Source: Atherix ibis (lineage: Eukaryota; Arthropoda; Insecta; Diptera; Athericidae). Taken from it: a DNA stretch of 64,000 nt. The position numbers were made by a program, and so were the translations under genes. The notes below the pieces were generated by a model, which saw only the letters and a program-made list of their open reading frames with translations, was not told the DNA's origin and did no database searches. This document shows, piece by piece, positions 34,280 to 44,189 of this stretch. Numbering within the stretch: the stretch's first letter is position 1; each line of letters begins with the position of its first letter. The stretch is from the NCBI GenBank assembly GCA_958298945.1, contig OY282609.1:41182954-41246953 (forward strand), read 5' to 3'.

Positions 34280-34690
34280 CAATATTCAGTTACATTGCAC
34301 ATTCGTTGAAGCGAGGAGTTGGATGCTCCTACTTGGAAACCATTGAAAGATTCTATGACCGTTTTACAGGGTCTTTCAACTCGGTATTGAAAGTATCTGT
34401 GTTGCTATGGCAGCCTTACTGATGGAATTGATGATTTGGTCATTACCAAATAGGTGCCGAACAATTGCAAGGTCATATATGAAATCTTCTTCCAGTTTTT
34501 TACCTCGGAGAGCACTACTGCCTAAAGATGACATGATCCGATGACGCTTAGTCGAATCAACGGTAATACCGACCGTACGATCATATGAGGGAATCCGAAG
34601 GATAGGCATCATGACCCAATCGTGATGATGGAGGATCATTCTGCATTGTATTGATTACCAAAATTTCTGTTGAGTGTACTAGATAAATTA
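34280..34690 (+). other. 3' non-coding region of Gypsy copy 2
   Basis: Shares GAAGCGAGGAGTTGGATGCT and GATCCGATGACG with the 3' regions of the other copies. At the GATGACG site this copy continues with its own sequence, whereas copies 3 and 5 have an A-tailed insertion there. Confidence 0.7.
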
Positions 34691-34694
34691 GTAC

Positions 34695-34835
34695 CATGTG
34701 TCCAAATTTAAAGAACTTCTGCAATAAAAAGGTATTCAAATTTAAAGAACTTTGACATTGAAGCATTGTTCAAATTTTAAGAACTTTTGTATCAAAAGAT
34801 ATGCAAATTTTAGGAATCTCTGCATTGCAAAAAAA
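34695..34835. repeat. Four imperfect tandem units, about 36 bp
   Basis: Units beginning near 34699, 34735, 34770 and 34801 share CAAATTT-AAGAACTT-TG-ATT. Divergence suggests an old short satellite-like array. Confidence 0.7.
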
Positions 34836-34879
34836 AATTTAAAATAACAATCCATAAGTGAACATGTGGATACTAGCAC

Positions 34880-35375
34880 TAGAGATGGCCCCGGTTAAAA
34901 TGTGAATATTCATTAAAGTAAAAGAGTAATCTGACGTTCAATTATGGATAGGCAGGTTAGAGTTACAGAGTAAAAGAAAAAACCAAAATAATAATATAAT
35001 AATAGCGCAGAGCAGAGACAAATTTAATAAAATCGACGAAAAATATAAAGAACAGAAGCTCTTCTCAAAGATAATGTATTTTCAAAAGACGTAATAAATG
35101 AATAATTAACGAAATATACCTAAGAACCGATAATTGTAGCGGAAAAAAAATTTACATTGAAGATCACTAACTTAATATATATATATAATGAATTTATAAA
35201 TACGCTTTACTAAATAAAATGATTGAAAATTATTTGAAAAATATGTATATATATTTTATAAACTTAGGCTACTAATTATATGATTTTCAAACAAATTAAT
35301 TGCCGGCATTTAAAAAAAAATATACAATCATTTTAGCATATATTATTTTGTAAGCATTTACAAGTATTTAATAAT
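34880..35375. repeat. Repeat family E, copy 2 (uninterrupted)
   Basis: Matches 30590-30790 joined to 31290-31650 without the family C block. It contains (TA)n near 35173-35190. Confidence 0.75.
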
Positions 35376-35394
35376 TAAGCATAAATAGTTTGTG

Positions 35395-35440
35395 GTCATT
35401 TTTAAAGTTTTGTTAAACTATTTTTAAAGTTTTGTTAACA
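35395..35440. repeat. Short tandem duplication
   Basis: ATTTTTAAAGTTTTGTTAA occurs twice, starting at about 35398 and 35419. A second, 17-base tandem copy (AAAAATCATGCATTA) lies at 35620-35655. Confidence 0.9.
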
Positions 35441-35639
35441 AATACGCTAAGGATAAACAATATATATTTTGCTCAGTTTTAAAAAGTCGCATACTTAAGA
35501 TGACTGCTATTTGAAATAAAGAAAACTATATTTATCATGGTAATATTTATTAAAAAAAATGAAAATTCCATATATTAATATTTGCAAATTTAAATTTAAA
35601 AAACAATTTTCACATTAATCAAAAATCATGCATTAAAAA

Positions 35640-36718
35640 ATCATGCATTAAAAATATAATGATTAGTGTGATTGAAGACAAGAGTATGGAGCTTTTTATA
35701 ACCAGACACCACCACATCAAATACAAATGGAGCATCAAGTTCATGATGAATAATAGTATTGCGAACATAAAAGGGAGCGTCGATAATTGTACAGAGTATT
35801 TATTAGAGGGATTGAATTTGACTAGAATTGGAAGGCTAAGTAGAGCCATAGAGTTTTGGTCCATAAGTTCAGATGGGTTTCAGTAGAGCATTATATAAAA
35901 GTACTTTCCTGTCTATTGTAAGTTTAGAACGTTTGTCTTTTAAGTCTTGTATGTGGGTTCCATGTCAAGCACTTATCTAAGTTCAGTTCTAAGTACCGAA
36001 CTTCGATGTGTTGTGGTATTTTGCTGCCATTACTGTATATGGCAGGACATAATTCATGGCAGAAAGCATAAGTCACGTGGGTAGATTTACATTCATTAAC
36101 TTTTATTTTCCACTTGGGAAACTAGGTCTGGATGATTTGTATTTGGATTTGGAGAATTTTGCAAATATGGTGGAGATTTTCGCTAGATGCAAAGCAGGCT
36201 ATATTATCGGCATATATAGCAAAGAAGGTATTGGAATAGATTGGGATATCCGCTGTATAAATGTAGTAGAAAATGGTGCAAAGTAAATTATACCAGCCAA
36301 TATCAGAGAGATATAGAAGAGTTTGTTGTATTTGTTTAATTGGAAGTGTCAGTTGAAAAAATGATATTTAGACTAAAAAATACGTAGAAGGAAGGATTTT
36401 ATTGAGTTTCCAGAGTAAGTCCCGGTGCAGAACTCTATCAAAAATTTGACTTATATCAAGTTACATATCAGGACAGTACTCTTTTCTTTCTAAAGAAGAT
36501 ATAATAAAATAGATAACTCTATGGCTCTGCTGGGTAGTGGAATCTTCGGAGCGGAAAACCAATTGGCGAAATTAAATTTTTGGATTTGAGTATGGAGTAT
36601 AACTAACGGAGTAGTATTTTTTTAAAGATTTTCGAGAGGATTGGAAGGAGACTTATTGGTTTGTACGAAGTGGGGTAGTTTATTAGTTTATTGGGCTTAT
36701 GCATCATTTTTGTGATGG
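35640..36718 (-). pseudogene. Jockey-like LINE ORF2: reverse transcriptase part
   Basis: On the minus strand from 36718 downward: KPNKLINYPTSYKPISLLP (family pattern YRPISLLP) with SKIFKKILLR, then ISVKFLIEF (degraded DxSxAFDxVWH), then a degraded VLGPLLY-like part and, at 36203-36214, Tyr-Ala-Asp-Asn where the family has Y-A-D-D. Further on come decayed C-terminal sequences to about 35640. Plus frames at 35659-35886 and 36056-36286 are shadows. The same family recurs at 46365-49300 (minus) and 42690-43440 (plus). Confidence 0.75.
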
Positions 36719-36723
36719 CATTT

Positions 36724-37240
36724 TCAGAGAAAAATATAACTGTATTCAATTAGGTATTGTCCTTTTTTGTTGATGACCCTTTGCCATCTTTCAGGCAGTG
36801 TCATAATTTCTTGTTCGTAAAACTTATTACTTTTGTTAGCAAAAAACTGAATTAATTGTGATTTTACATCATATGCATTAAACAAAATAAATAGTAATCT
36901 GAAGGCGCTCTGATTAACGTTGTTGTAAACTATCCACTTGTCGTCGCCAGTTATCAGTCGTTTCAGAAACGGATCCATTTCGTTGCGTTTCTGAAGCGAA
37001 TCGCTGATGCTAATGCATCAAATGATTTTCATTAAGCTGATGAGGAATCCATAAATCGAGTTTCTTAACATAGCCAAACTGTTTTAATTTTTTTCAATGA
37101 ATGTATGCTATGCATGCTTTTATTTTAAGGGTTCATTCCTATATAAGGCTCATAACTTCTTGTGTACCTGCGATGCGTTCTTGCCTTTTCGGAAATAATA
37201 CAATAAAATACGTCTAAAATGCACGTTTTGTCCTTCCATT
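36724..37240 (-). pseudogene. Mariner transposase of a second type, internally deleted
   Basis: On the minus strand, starting near 37240: EGQNVHFRRILLYYFRKGKN (N-terminal helix-turn-helix region), then a gap and frame changes, LDLWIPHQLNENHL, and DPFLKRLITGDDKWIVYNNV with the first catalytic Asp (about 36930). The second and third catalytic Asp regions are deleted; the reading jumps to TLPERWQRVINKKGQYLIEY, the family C-terminus. This is a different mariner subfamily from the Mos1-like copies (closer in style to Hsmar2-like elements). Terminal repeats were not clear. Confidence 0.8.
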
Positions 37241-38165
37241 TTTAAATTTGGATGAAAACAAAACTAAATAGCCTAAATTAAAGGTGGAAGTCCAAACAAT
37301 TTTTTTTACTAAATTAAAGGCGGAAGTCCAAACAACAAGAAAACAAAATAGGCTAGGTGCTTTGAATACGTTGACATAGCAAAAGAATGTGCTAATACCA
37401 TCTATTGACAAAATCCGCAATTACTTAGTTTTTAACCCAATATGTACAGAATTTTTATAGGTGCACGTTATATGCTATGTATAAACCGTGTTTGCCGATA
37501 ATTGTTCGCCCTCATGGTAAAAGACATCATGGTATTTCTTGCATAGATTTTTTATTCTCATTTGTTTATTTATTTATTGAGCTTAAGCCCGTCTCTCAAT
37601 CTGTTAGAGTTTTTAGGAGTTCTTAAATAGAGAGTTTTCGTTTATTCTCTCTGATGCATATTGTTGAGATTTACCCCGTATAGATATATGCATGTTTAAC
37701 CATGTACCCTTAATATTTCATACTGAATCCTTGTCGAATAATTCACTAAGAAATCTCTTCCTATTATGCATCAGTGATTATTGACAGATCATGGTCGAAT
37801 ATGTGAAAACCGTGTTTTATTACTTTATCGTATTATTTAAGTTTTATGGATGTCAAGCCCTTTGTACATATATTTTTTGTAGTTATCCTCGTTATTTTGG
37901 TAACCATATTGTAGTTTATAATATTTCTATCTACAAGATTGCATTTTCATATGCCTGCGCTTGTATCTATTAAAAATTTCAATATTTTTCTAGTGTAGAT
38001 ATCTGTTAGTTTTACAGTTATAGGTACCTATATTTTTATTTTACTTAAATTACGTTATCTATTATTCCAATTATTATTATAATTATGATTATTGTTGTTA
38101 TTGAACCTATAATAATTTTATCCATTAATAATATTATTATTATTATTATTAACGAAATAGATCAA
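37240..38165. other. No gene; one direct repeat
   Basis: A 25-base block starting AAATTAAAGG-GGAAGTCC is repeated at about 37276 and 37313, possibly in the mariner's untranslated end. The rest is AT-rich, ending in (ATT)n at 38125-38150. The plus frame 37791-37973 is Tyr/Phe-rich with no domain. Confidence 0.5.
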
Positions 38166-38171
38166 AAAGTA

Positions 38172-38563
38172 TCATGTGTATAAGCTTAAATCCGAGGTTT
38201 TTTAGTCAAAAAAACACATATATTTTCATAGAAAGCAAAAACAAATTTATTCAAAGTACTTGCCCTCGCTAGCTACACTTTTTTCCATCTCTCGAGAAAT
38301 TTGTGGATACCACGCCAAAAAATTCCCTCTCTTTCGACGCAAACCCCTCATCAGGCTATTTTCGGACGTCTTCGTAAGAATCGAAGTGCTACTCAGCGAG
38401 CGCGTGGCCTATTGACGAAAACCGATGGTAGTCAGAAGGCGCCAGGTCTAGTGAATAAGCGGAGTAGGGTAGCACCTTCCAGTTGAGAGTCTCCAAGTAG
38501 TGTCGGACCATTTTTGACGTGTGCGATGGTGTGTTGTCATGGAGGAAAATCAACTTATCATGT
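38172..38563 (-). mobile_element. Mos1-like mariner, C-terminal part, truncated
   Basis: The mariner terminal repeat starts at 38172 (CATGTGTATAAGCTTAAATC after the first base), preceded by TA at 38170-38171. On the minus strand the transposase C-terminal half is readable with several stops, including the third catalytic Asp region and the second (HDNTPSHT-like, near 38515-38540). At 38563 the similarity ends exactly where the LTR of the Gypsy element begins. The plus frame 38301-38486 is a shadow. Confidence 0.9.
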
Positions 38564-38794
38564 TGTGATTTTTAATATAACCAACTAAATATATTTCACT
38601 TTATGTTAACTTAGCGCGTGTTACTGATGAGTGCTATCGTACGACTGATTGTGCAACGCACGTTTGTTGCCATCGTGGTCAGCCGTATATAAGTGAATGC
38701 TAATGTGTATGTGTAGTATGTGTAGTATGCATGTTGTGTGCTTGTTTGTATGACTATTAGTTTGAATGGTTTAGTTTTTAATTCAATTGCCACA
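38564..38794 (-). repeat. 3' LTR of a Gypsy element (minus strand)
   Basis: Read on the minus strand it starts TGTGGCAATTGAATT and ends with AATCACA, so it has the TGTG...CACA ends of an LTR, about 231 bp. The polypurine tract is adjacent (38795-38808). No second LTR lies in the window, so its ends rest on these signals and on the sharp mariner junction. Confidence 0.75.
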
Positions 38795-38808
38795 TAATCC
38801 CCCACCAG
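38795..38808 (-). other. Polypurine tract of the Gypsy element
   Basis: On the minus strand CTGGTGGGGGATTA directly precedes the LTR, as expected for the primer of plus-strand DNA synthesis. Confidence 0.7.
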
Positions 38809-38948
38809 TGACTTGCTTACGTTAAAAAATGAACGAATCTGTTCGGTGGACGAATAATTCTCCCCGAGCGGGTTTGTTTTGGTAAAGAATCTTTGGAAAT
38901 CTTAGTGTCTAAGGTAATATTCTTATTATTATTGTTTCTTTTGTCGAA

Positions 38949-39915
38949 TCATTGATTATATTGGTTGGCGGTTCTATAAAATCTGGGTGGTTTGTTCATT
39001 TCGATGACGGCGGATTTCAGTCTGTCAATTGTGACGGTTTTTTCGATGCCATCGACAATAATGTCTAAATTTTTGAGTATTCGACGAACAACTTTGAATG
39101 GGCCGTCGTAAAGTGATTTGAGCGGCGGGCGTACTTTGTCATCACGCAGAAATATGTGGGTGCAATCTGCTAGGCTTTTCTGCACATAATAATTATTGGA
39201 CGAATGGTTTGATGCCTTCACTGGTTGCAAATTTTTCATCATGTTACCAAGCTCAGTGACAAAGTCTGACGTGTTTTTTGTGAGTGGAGCTGTCTCGAGA
39301 AAATCTCCGGGAATTCGTAGTGTTTGACCAAAAATCATTTCAGCCGGCGAAGCATTAATATCCGGTTTGAACATCGTTAGAAGACTGAATAGAAGTAATG
39401 GAAGAATGTCCCAATTTGATGCATTGGCATGACATTTAATTGCGGCTTTAAGTGTTTGATGTAATCGTTCGATGAGTCCATTGGATTGTGGGTGATACGC
39501 CATAGTGCGAAAATGTTTACATCCGATGATTTTGTTGAGTTCGGTAAAAAGATTTGAATCAAATTGGCGCTCCTGATCAGTGGTAATGTATTGTGGTACA
39601 TAAGTTTCTGCAGTTATGTCATTGATGGGAATGGCTACTACCCATCGTGAAAAACGATCGATGCATGTGAGTACGTAGCGATGATTATTTGACGTTGGCG
39701 TGGCGATGAGCCAACAAGATCGATGTTGATGTCTTGAAATCGTTGATTTGGTACCTTGAAATTATCCAAAATGGCTCTGTTGTGTCGTACAATTTTGTAT
39801 TTTTGGCATTGAATGCAAGATTTTGAAATGTCAGCTTTCATGTTGGACCAAACATATTTTTCGGTGATCATTTTGATTGTTGCCCGCTTCCCTGGATGTG
39901 ACGCATTGTGCAATA
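38949..39915 (-). pseudogene. Gypsy integrase, nearly readable
   Basis: The frame 39913-39638 starts MHNASHPGKRATIKMITEKY, keeps the zinc-binding Cys pair (CIQCQKYK) and IDLVGSSPR, where the family has the D-L-V-G-P-L motif with the first catalytic Asp. The frame 39601-39377 covers the middle (second Asp region is shifted), and 39503-38949 starts [20 protein letters not shown] with the catalytic Glu, runs through a long C-terminal region with [12 protein letters not shown] and ends before the LTR. Family resemblance to CsRn1-type elements comes from this C-terminal part. Only two or three disruptions. Confidence 0.88.
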
Positions 39916-40078
39916 GTTCGAAGATTGGTTTGCAAAGATTCGAAGCAATGTATTGACGAATATTGTCAGTTGACGTGTCGCAATATAATTGGAGATTTGA
40001 ATTGGGTAATGATACCCATGCAAGTTTTAACGACGAACTTGGATTTTTCAGAATTTGTTCAAGTTCGTTGTCGTCAAT

Positions 40079-40660
40079 TTACGAGTATACGATTAGATCG
40101 ATGCTTAAGTCGTTTGAAATGGTTTCAATGCGTGACAGTGTTTCAGCAATAATATTGTGCCTTCCGGATACATGACGTAAATCATTTAAAAATTGACCGA
40201 TGAAATCCAAATGACGTAGTTGTCGTGGTGATGCTTTGTCTGGTCTCTGCAGAAATTCGAAAATCAGCGGCTTATGATCAGTGTAAATGATGCAGTTTCG
40301 ACCTTCGATCATGTATTTGAAAAATTTAATTGATTGATATATGGCCAATAACTCACGATCTTAAGTGCTGTATCTGATTTGCGTGTCGGTCATTCTTTTT
40401 GAGTAAAATCCCAATGGCTGTAATTTATTGTCCACGATTTGTTGCAGAACTGCGCATATAGCAAAATTGCTGGCATCAACATAAAGTACCAATTGGGCTC
40501 CCATTACTGGATGAAACAAACAAGTCACAGATGCTAAGTCTGACTTGCATTTTTCGAAAGCTGCGTTAGCTTCGTCGGACCAACCAATCAGTGATTGGTC
40601 CCTTTTCTTATTCCCCCTAGTTAGGACTGTGGTTCGACGAAATTCGAACGCTTTTTTTGG
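40079..40660 (-). pseudogene. Gypsy RNase H
   Basis: In the frame 40765-40361: IGWSDEANAAFEKCK, then LVLYVDASNFAICAVLQQ, the DxS start of RNase H with its first catalytic Asp, and LGFYSKRMTDTQIRYST. A stop follows, then 40348-40079 continues AIYQSIKFFKYMIEGRNCII with YTDHKPL (catalytic Asp) and RHLDFIGQF. Compared with other elements here, it is rather intact; one stop (40360) splits it. Confidence 0.88.
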
Positions 40661-40671
40661 CTTTTTGAAGT

Positions 40672-41320
40672 TCAAAATTGCATCAATTTTTCGGTATTTG
40701 TAAGTATTCCAGTTGCGATTATCATGTGTCCCAAAAATAGAACTGTTGGTTTGCCAATGTCGCATTTCGCCATGTTGATTTTTATATTAAATTGTTGCAC
40801 ATGATTTAAAACCAATTCTAAATGTGTGCGATGCTCCGTTTCATCCTTTAACGCGATGCAAATGCCATCGATGTACACATAAACAAAATCTAAATGGTGA
40901 AAAATCTGGTTCATCTAGCGTTGAAACGTTTGTGAGGCGTTGCGAAGACCGAATGGCATGAATTTGAATTCAAAGAGACGGAATGGCGTAATGATGGCTG
41001 TTTTTTTACGGCTCTCTTCGTCGAGTGGGAGCTGATGATATGCTTTGATGAGATAAATTTTAGTAAGAATGGTTTTTCCAACAAAATTTTGAGCAAAATC
41101 ACGGATGTGTGGAAGAGGATACCTGTCCAGAACCGTTATAGTGTTGAGTCGTCTATAATCACCGTATGGGCGCCACTCGCCATTGTGTTTTTTACCATAT
41201 GTAGCGGACTGGCCCATGGACTTTTACTTGGTTGACAGATGCCTGCTCGCATCATGATCTCAAATTCCTTTTTTGCAGCATTAAATTTCTCGGTGTCTAG
41301 TCGACGTGCGCATGACAAAA
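40672..41320 (-). pseudogene. Gypsy reverse transcriptase (CsRn1-like)
   Basis: The frames 41318-41136, 41217-40915 and 40914-40672 follow each other with shifts. Motifs: GICQPSKSPWASPLHMV, CGDYRRLN as YGDYRRLN, DRYPLPHIRDFA, then TKIYLIKAYHQLPLDEES, where the first catalytic Asp (usual K-x-D-L) is Tyr, and FKFMPFGLRNASQTFQR. The Y-x-D-D box at 40864-40875 reads Tyr-Ile-Asp-Gly. FLGHMI follows. Two catalytic Asp positions are lost, so this RT is dead although most of the fold is readable. Confidence 0.9.
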
Positions 41321-41559
41321 TGGGTTGTCCATTTGTAATTATTTCATGGTTGACATTCGACTTAAGTGTTGGTGAGTTGAATGATGGCGGTTGCGATAAA
41401 CCTCTAAATTAATCGAAAATGTAAAAAAAATTGATTGATTTGTTGATGGTGCTGATCCGTTGATAGGTGACCAGTTGATAGATGCAGTCGATGTTTTTTT
41501 TTTTGTAATTTGATCAATCAAGCGTTTCCTCTTAACATCGACGAGGAAATTGAAATGGT

Positions 41560-41868
41560 CTAAAAAATCAGCGCCAATAATTGCTTATTTGACGTCAGCG
41601 ATAACGAATTTGCGGCAAAAAGTTGATAACCATCGGCGTTTGAAGTGCTACCGTAGTAGGCCTTTGGAATAACTGAAATGTCAGCACCTATGTCAATCAA
41701 ATATTTTCTGTTACTTTGGCGATCAAAAATGAAAAGACGTTTACTTTTGGAGGTGTCCACTTCGCTTGCCTTTGTTTCAGAAGTGGAAATAATTAGTTTT
41801 TTGAGTCGCCCTTATTGGACGAAAATTTACAAGGTTCGGTACATTTTTGTGCCATTGCACCGAACTTG
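41560..41868 (-). pseudogene. Gag C-terminus and aspartic protease of the Gypsy element
   Basis: At 41868-41800 the minus strand reads FGAMAQKCTEPCKFSSNKG, the Cys-rich end of Gag in this lineage (one knuckle in which the pattern is FGxxAxxCxxPC). After a stop, the frame 41760-41560 begins with the protease: RKYLIDIGADISVIPKAY. The active site is Asp-Ile-Gly-Ala instead of the usual Asp-Thr/Ser-Gly-Ala, which probably weakens or abolishes activity. Confidence 0.8.
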
Positions 41869-42610
41869 AAGTTTTTTTTCTTACAAAAAGCCTATTACCA
41901 TTTTCAAAACCACGTCATTTAAACTTGGAAAAATTAAAAATAGCAAAATTAGAATTCGAAGAAATGTTTAGATTCGGTATCTGTAGATTATCCAGTTTAC
42001 CTGCGGCTTCACCATTTTATGTAGAACCAAAGAAAAATTCTATTGACTAACGTTCGTGCGTATATATTACCGCAGATTGAATTCCATAACAATTCCGGAT
42101 TGATAGGTGCCCGATATCCCATATATAAGATGTCAGCATGAAACTTCATCAATAAAATGTTAATCAATTTATAATTTTTAAACACCTAAATCAATTAAAC
42201 AAACCTAATAATTTGTGGGAATGGTTAATTACTACCACAGTTTTATTCCACATCTTGCACAAATGTCAGCTCCAATTTATTCATTGCGAACAAACAAATA
42301 AAATAAAAAAAAATAAAAAAAAACTGAATTCAATTGGCCTGCTAAATGTCCCGAAGCTTTTATAAATATCGAAAATTCGTTAGCACAATCATTTCGGCTC
42401 ATACACCCAATAGACGATGCTGTGTTAAGTATTACAACCGACGTGTCTAACACAGCTGTCGGAGTAGTGTTACCAAAACTAAATGAAATACTTGGTAACC
42501 ACTTGTTTTCTTCTCCAAAAATCTTACAACGGCTAAGGAATTTAGGGATTTACCTCGTAATAGATAGAAGATTGAATGAATATTATAAACAATGTATAAA
42601 TTAATATACT
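41869..42610 (+). pseudogene. Gypsy RT start and RNase H start, joined by deletion
   Basis: The plus frame 41847-42050 reads KPRHLNLEKLKIAKLEFEEM then FRFGICRLSSLPAASPFYVE, the start of Gypsy RT, and is close to 16440-16560. The rest of RT is deleted. From about 42325 the reading is FNWPAKCPEAFINIENSLAQ then LIHPIDDAVLSITTDVSNTA, the start of RNase H. It then runs into the palindrome at 42543-42684. Both motifs belong to the CsRn1-like lineage. Confidence 0.75.
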
Positions 42611-42684
42611 AGGGAAGTATATTAATTTATACATTGTTTATAATATTCATTCAATCTTCCATCTTTTATGAGGTAAATTCCTAA
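42543..42684. repeat. Palindrome, about 68-bp arms, few mismatches
   Basis: Left arm 42543-42610 and right arm 42616-42684 are inverted copies with about six differences, with a 5-base spacer. The central 45 bases of each arm match perfectly; the outer ends differ slightly. Confidence 0.93.
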
Positions 42685-42689
42685 CCCCA

Positions 42690-43440
42690 ATAAACCAATA
42701 AACCGTTGTCGATTTATTTGCATCCTCTTTAGAAAGAAAAGAGTAATGTATTTCTTGATATAAGTCAAGCTTTTGATATAGTCAAATAGACTTATAAGTC
42801 AAACTTACTCTGGCAACTCAGAAGGATCCTTCTTTCTGCTTATTTCCTAGTCTTAAAATTGTTATTATCCAATCGACACTTTCAAGTAAATGAATCCAAG
42901 AAACTTTCCAATACCTCTCCTATATTGGTTGATGTTCTATAGAGAAGTAAACTTGCACCCATCCTCTACAAAATTTACACATCCGACATCCTAGTCTGTC
43001 CCAATACATTTTTTGCTACATATGCTAATGATACGGCCTGCCTCGCAACTAGCGAAAGTCCCCAACATGCAAAATTCTTCAATGCTAAATCCAAACCCTC
43101 CAGAACTAGTTTTCGAGGGGGAGAATAAAAGTTATTGAACGTAAATCTAACCACGTAACTTACTCTCTGTAATAAGCTATGTCTTTCGATATACCTTAGT
43201 AGTAGTGTCATTCCAAATTCACTGAAGTTCGATACCTAAGACTTAACTAAGACAAACTTTTGATATGGAACCCACATACAAGACTTAAAAACAAGAACTA
43301 AAAAAATATACCTTCAATTATTTCGACTTTTGGATAAACGTTCTAAACTGAAACTCTTCTGTACATACGGACTAGAACTCTGGGGAACTCTAGTAGGATA
43401 ATATTCGATAGATATTTACTCCCTACAACCATTAATTATT
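42690..43440 (+). pseudogene. Jockey-like LINE reverse transcriptase remnant
   Basis: Plus-strand reading: LDISQAFDIVK (family: DxSxAFDxVWH, carrying a catalytic Asp), LLWQLRRILLSAYFLVLK, then LAPILYKIYTSDI and, at 43021-43032, Tyr-Ala-Asn-Asp instead of Y-A-D-D, and LFCTYGLELWGT near 43345-43385, the family's YGxELWG motif. Stops and shifts occur between blocks. The minus frame at 42975-43211 is the shadow. It abuts the Gypsy palindrome on the left. Confidence 0.85.
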
Positions 43441-43830
43441 ACTATTATCATATATAAATCTGCTTATTATATGTTGTAATAAGTTTGAATTTTCGATGAT
43501 TCCTTCTGAGTGAATTGTAGGGAAAATTCAGTTACCCAATCACTATCTTAGTTATGGTAATGGTGAAATCCTGGCTCATCTCAGCCTCAGGTTGAGCATT
43601 AAGCCATTTTGTGTCTACACCGGTGAAAGTGCAAGCTATAGTTGGGCTTTAAGAAAAAACAGATATCGTAGATCATGTTACTAAGCCGATCTTATGTATA
43701 CATACCAATAAAAACGCTTGAGGAATCGTTATAATTAATATTGCTTTTATTTAAATAATTCGACTTTTAATACAATTCGAATTAATGATTTCATGATCCA
43801 GAAAATTTGGAGTATTTATACTAATTCTTA
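43440..43830. other. No recognisable gene
   Basis: Mixed sequence following the LINE; possibly its 3' region. Confidence 0.4.
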
Positions 43831-44140
43831 TTCAGCATTCACTGTACATAATTCAAAAATGTACATAAGCAGATATATATCTAGGAAGATAAACTACAGC
43901 ACATATTTTCTAAGAAGTACATATTCCTTAGCTTTGTGGGAACACAAATTGTCCCATAAATGATAAATGCACGGATTGCACGTATCCATAAGTTGTACGG
44001 GTATTTTGTAGATATCTAGTTGTCAGGTAGTAATCCTTAAAAAATTATGACTATCAGTAAAATTCTTCTTTCAACATATTGGTTCAGAAACTGCTCAAAC
44101 ACATCTAACTATCCGACCCCAAATTTTATAAAACTAATTA
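43830..44140 (-). repeat. Repeat family C, copy 2
   Basis: The minus strand is similar to 30990-31265 (plus). Confidence 0.6.
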
Positions 44141-44189
44141 AATTTATATGGTTTCAGGCGTAGACTTATGTTATAAACTATTCGAAGAT

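Larger units (their letters stand above)
32225..34280 (+). mobile_element. Ty3/Gypsy retrotransposon copy 2, heavily deleted
   Basis: Colinear with copy 1 but shorter. The gag start (CCATATGACCCATTGACAGA) leads within 200 bases to protease-like sequence, so most of gag is deleted. Protease (32460-32580), RT (32810-33180, lacking the catalytic box), a fragment of RNase H, an integrase C-terminus (about 34140-34190) and the conserved 3' block GGTGCCGGCCAGCTCA (34266-34281) follow. Confidence 0.8.
38564..41868 (-). mobile_element. Ty3/Gypsy element (CsRn1-like), 5'-truncated
   Basis: From high to low coordinates: gag C-terminus, protease, RT, RNase H, integrase, polypurine tract and 3' LTR. The best preserved LTR element of the window, with long frames. 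It is cut off at 41868 within gag, where unrelated Gypsy sequence in the plus orientation begins. Confidence 0.9.

Noticed and set aside
42975..43211. 78-codon minus frame resembling the plus frame at 36056-36286
   Set aside because: The similarity arises because both are antisense to the same LINE RT segment; neither is a gene.
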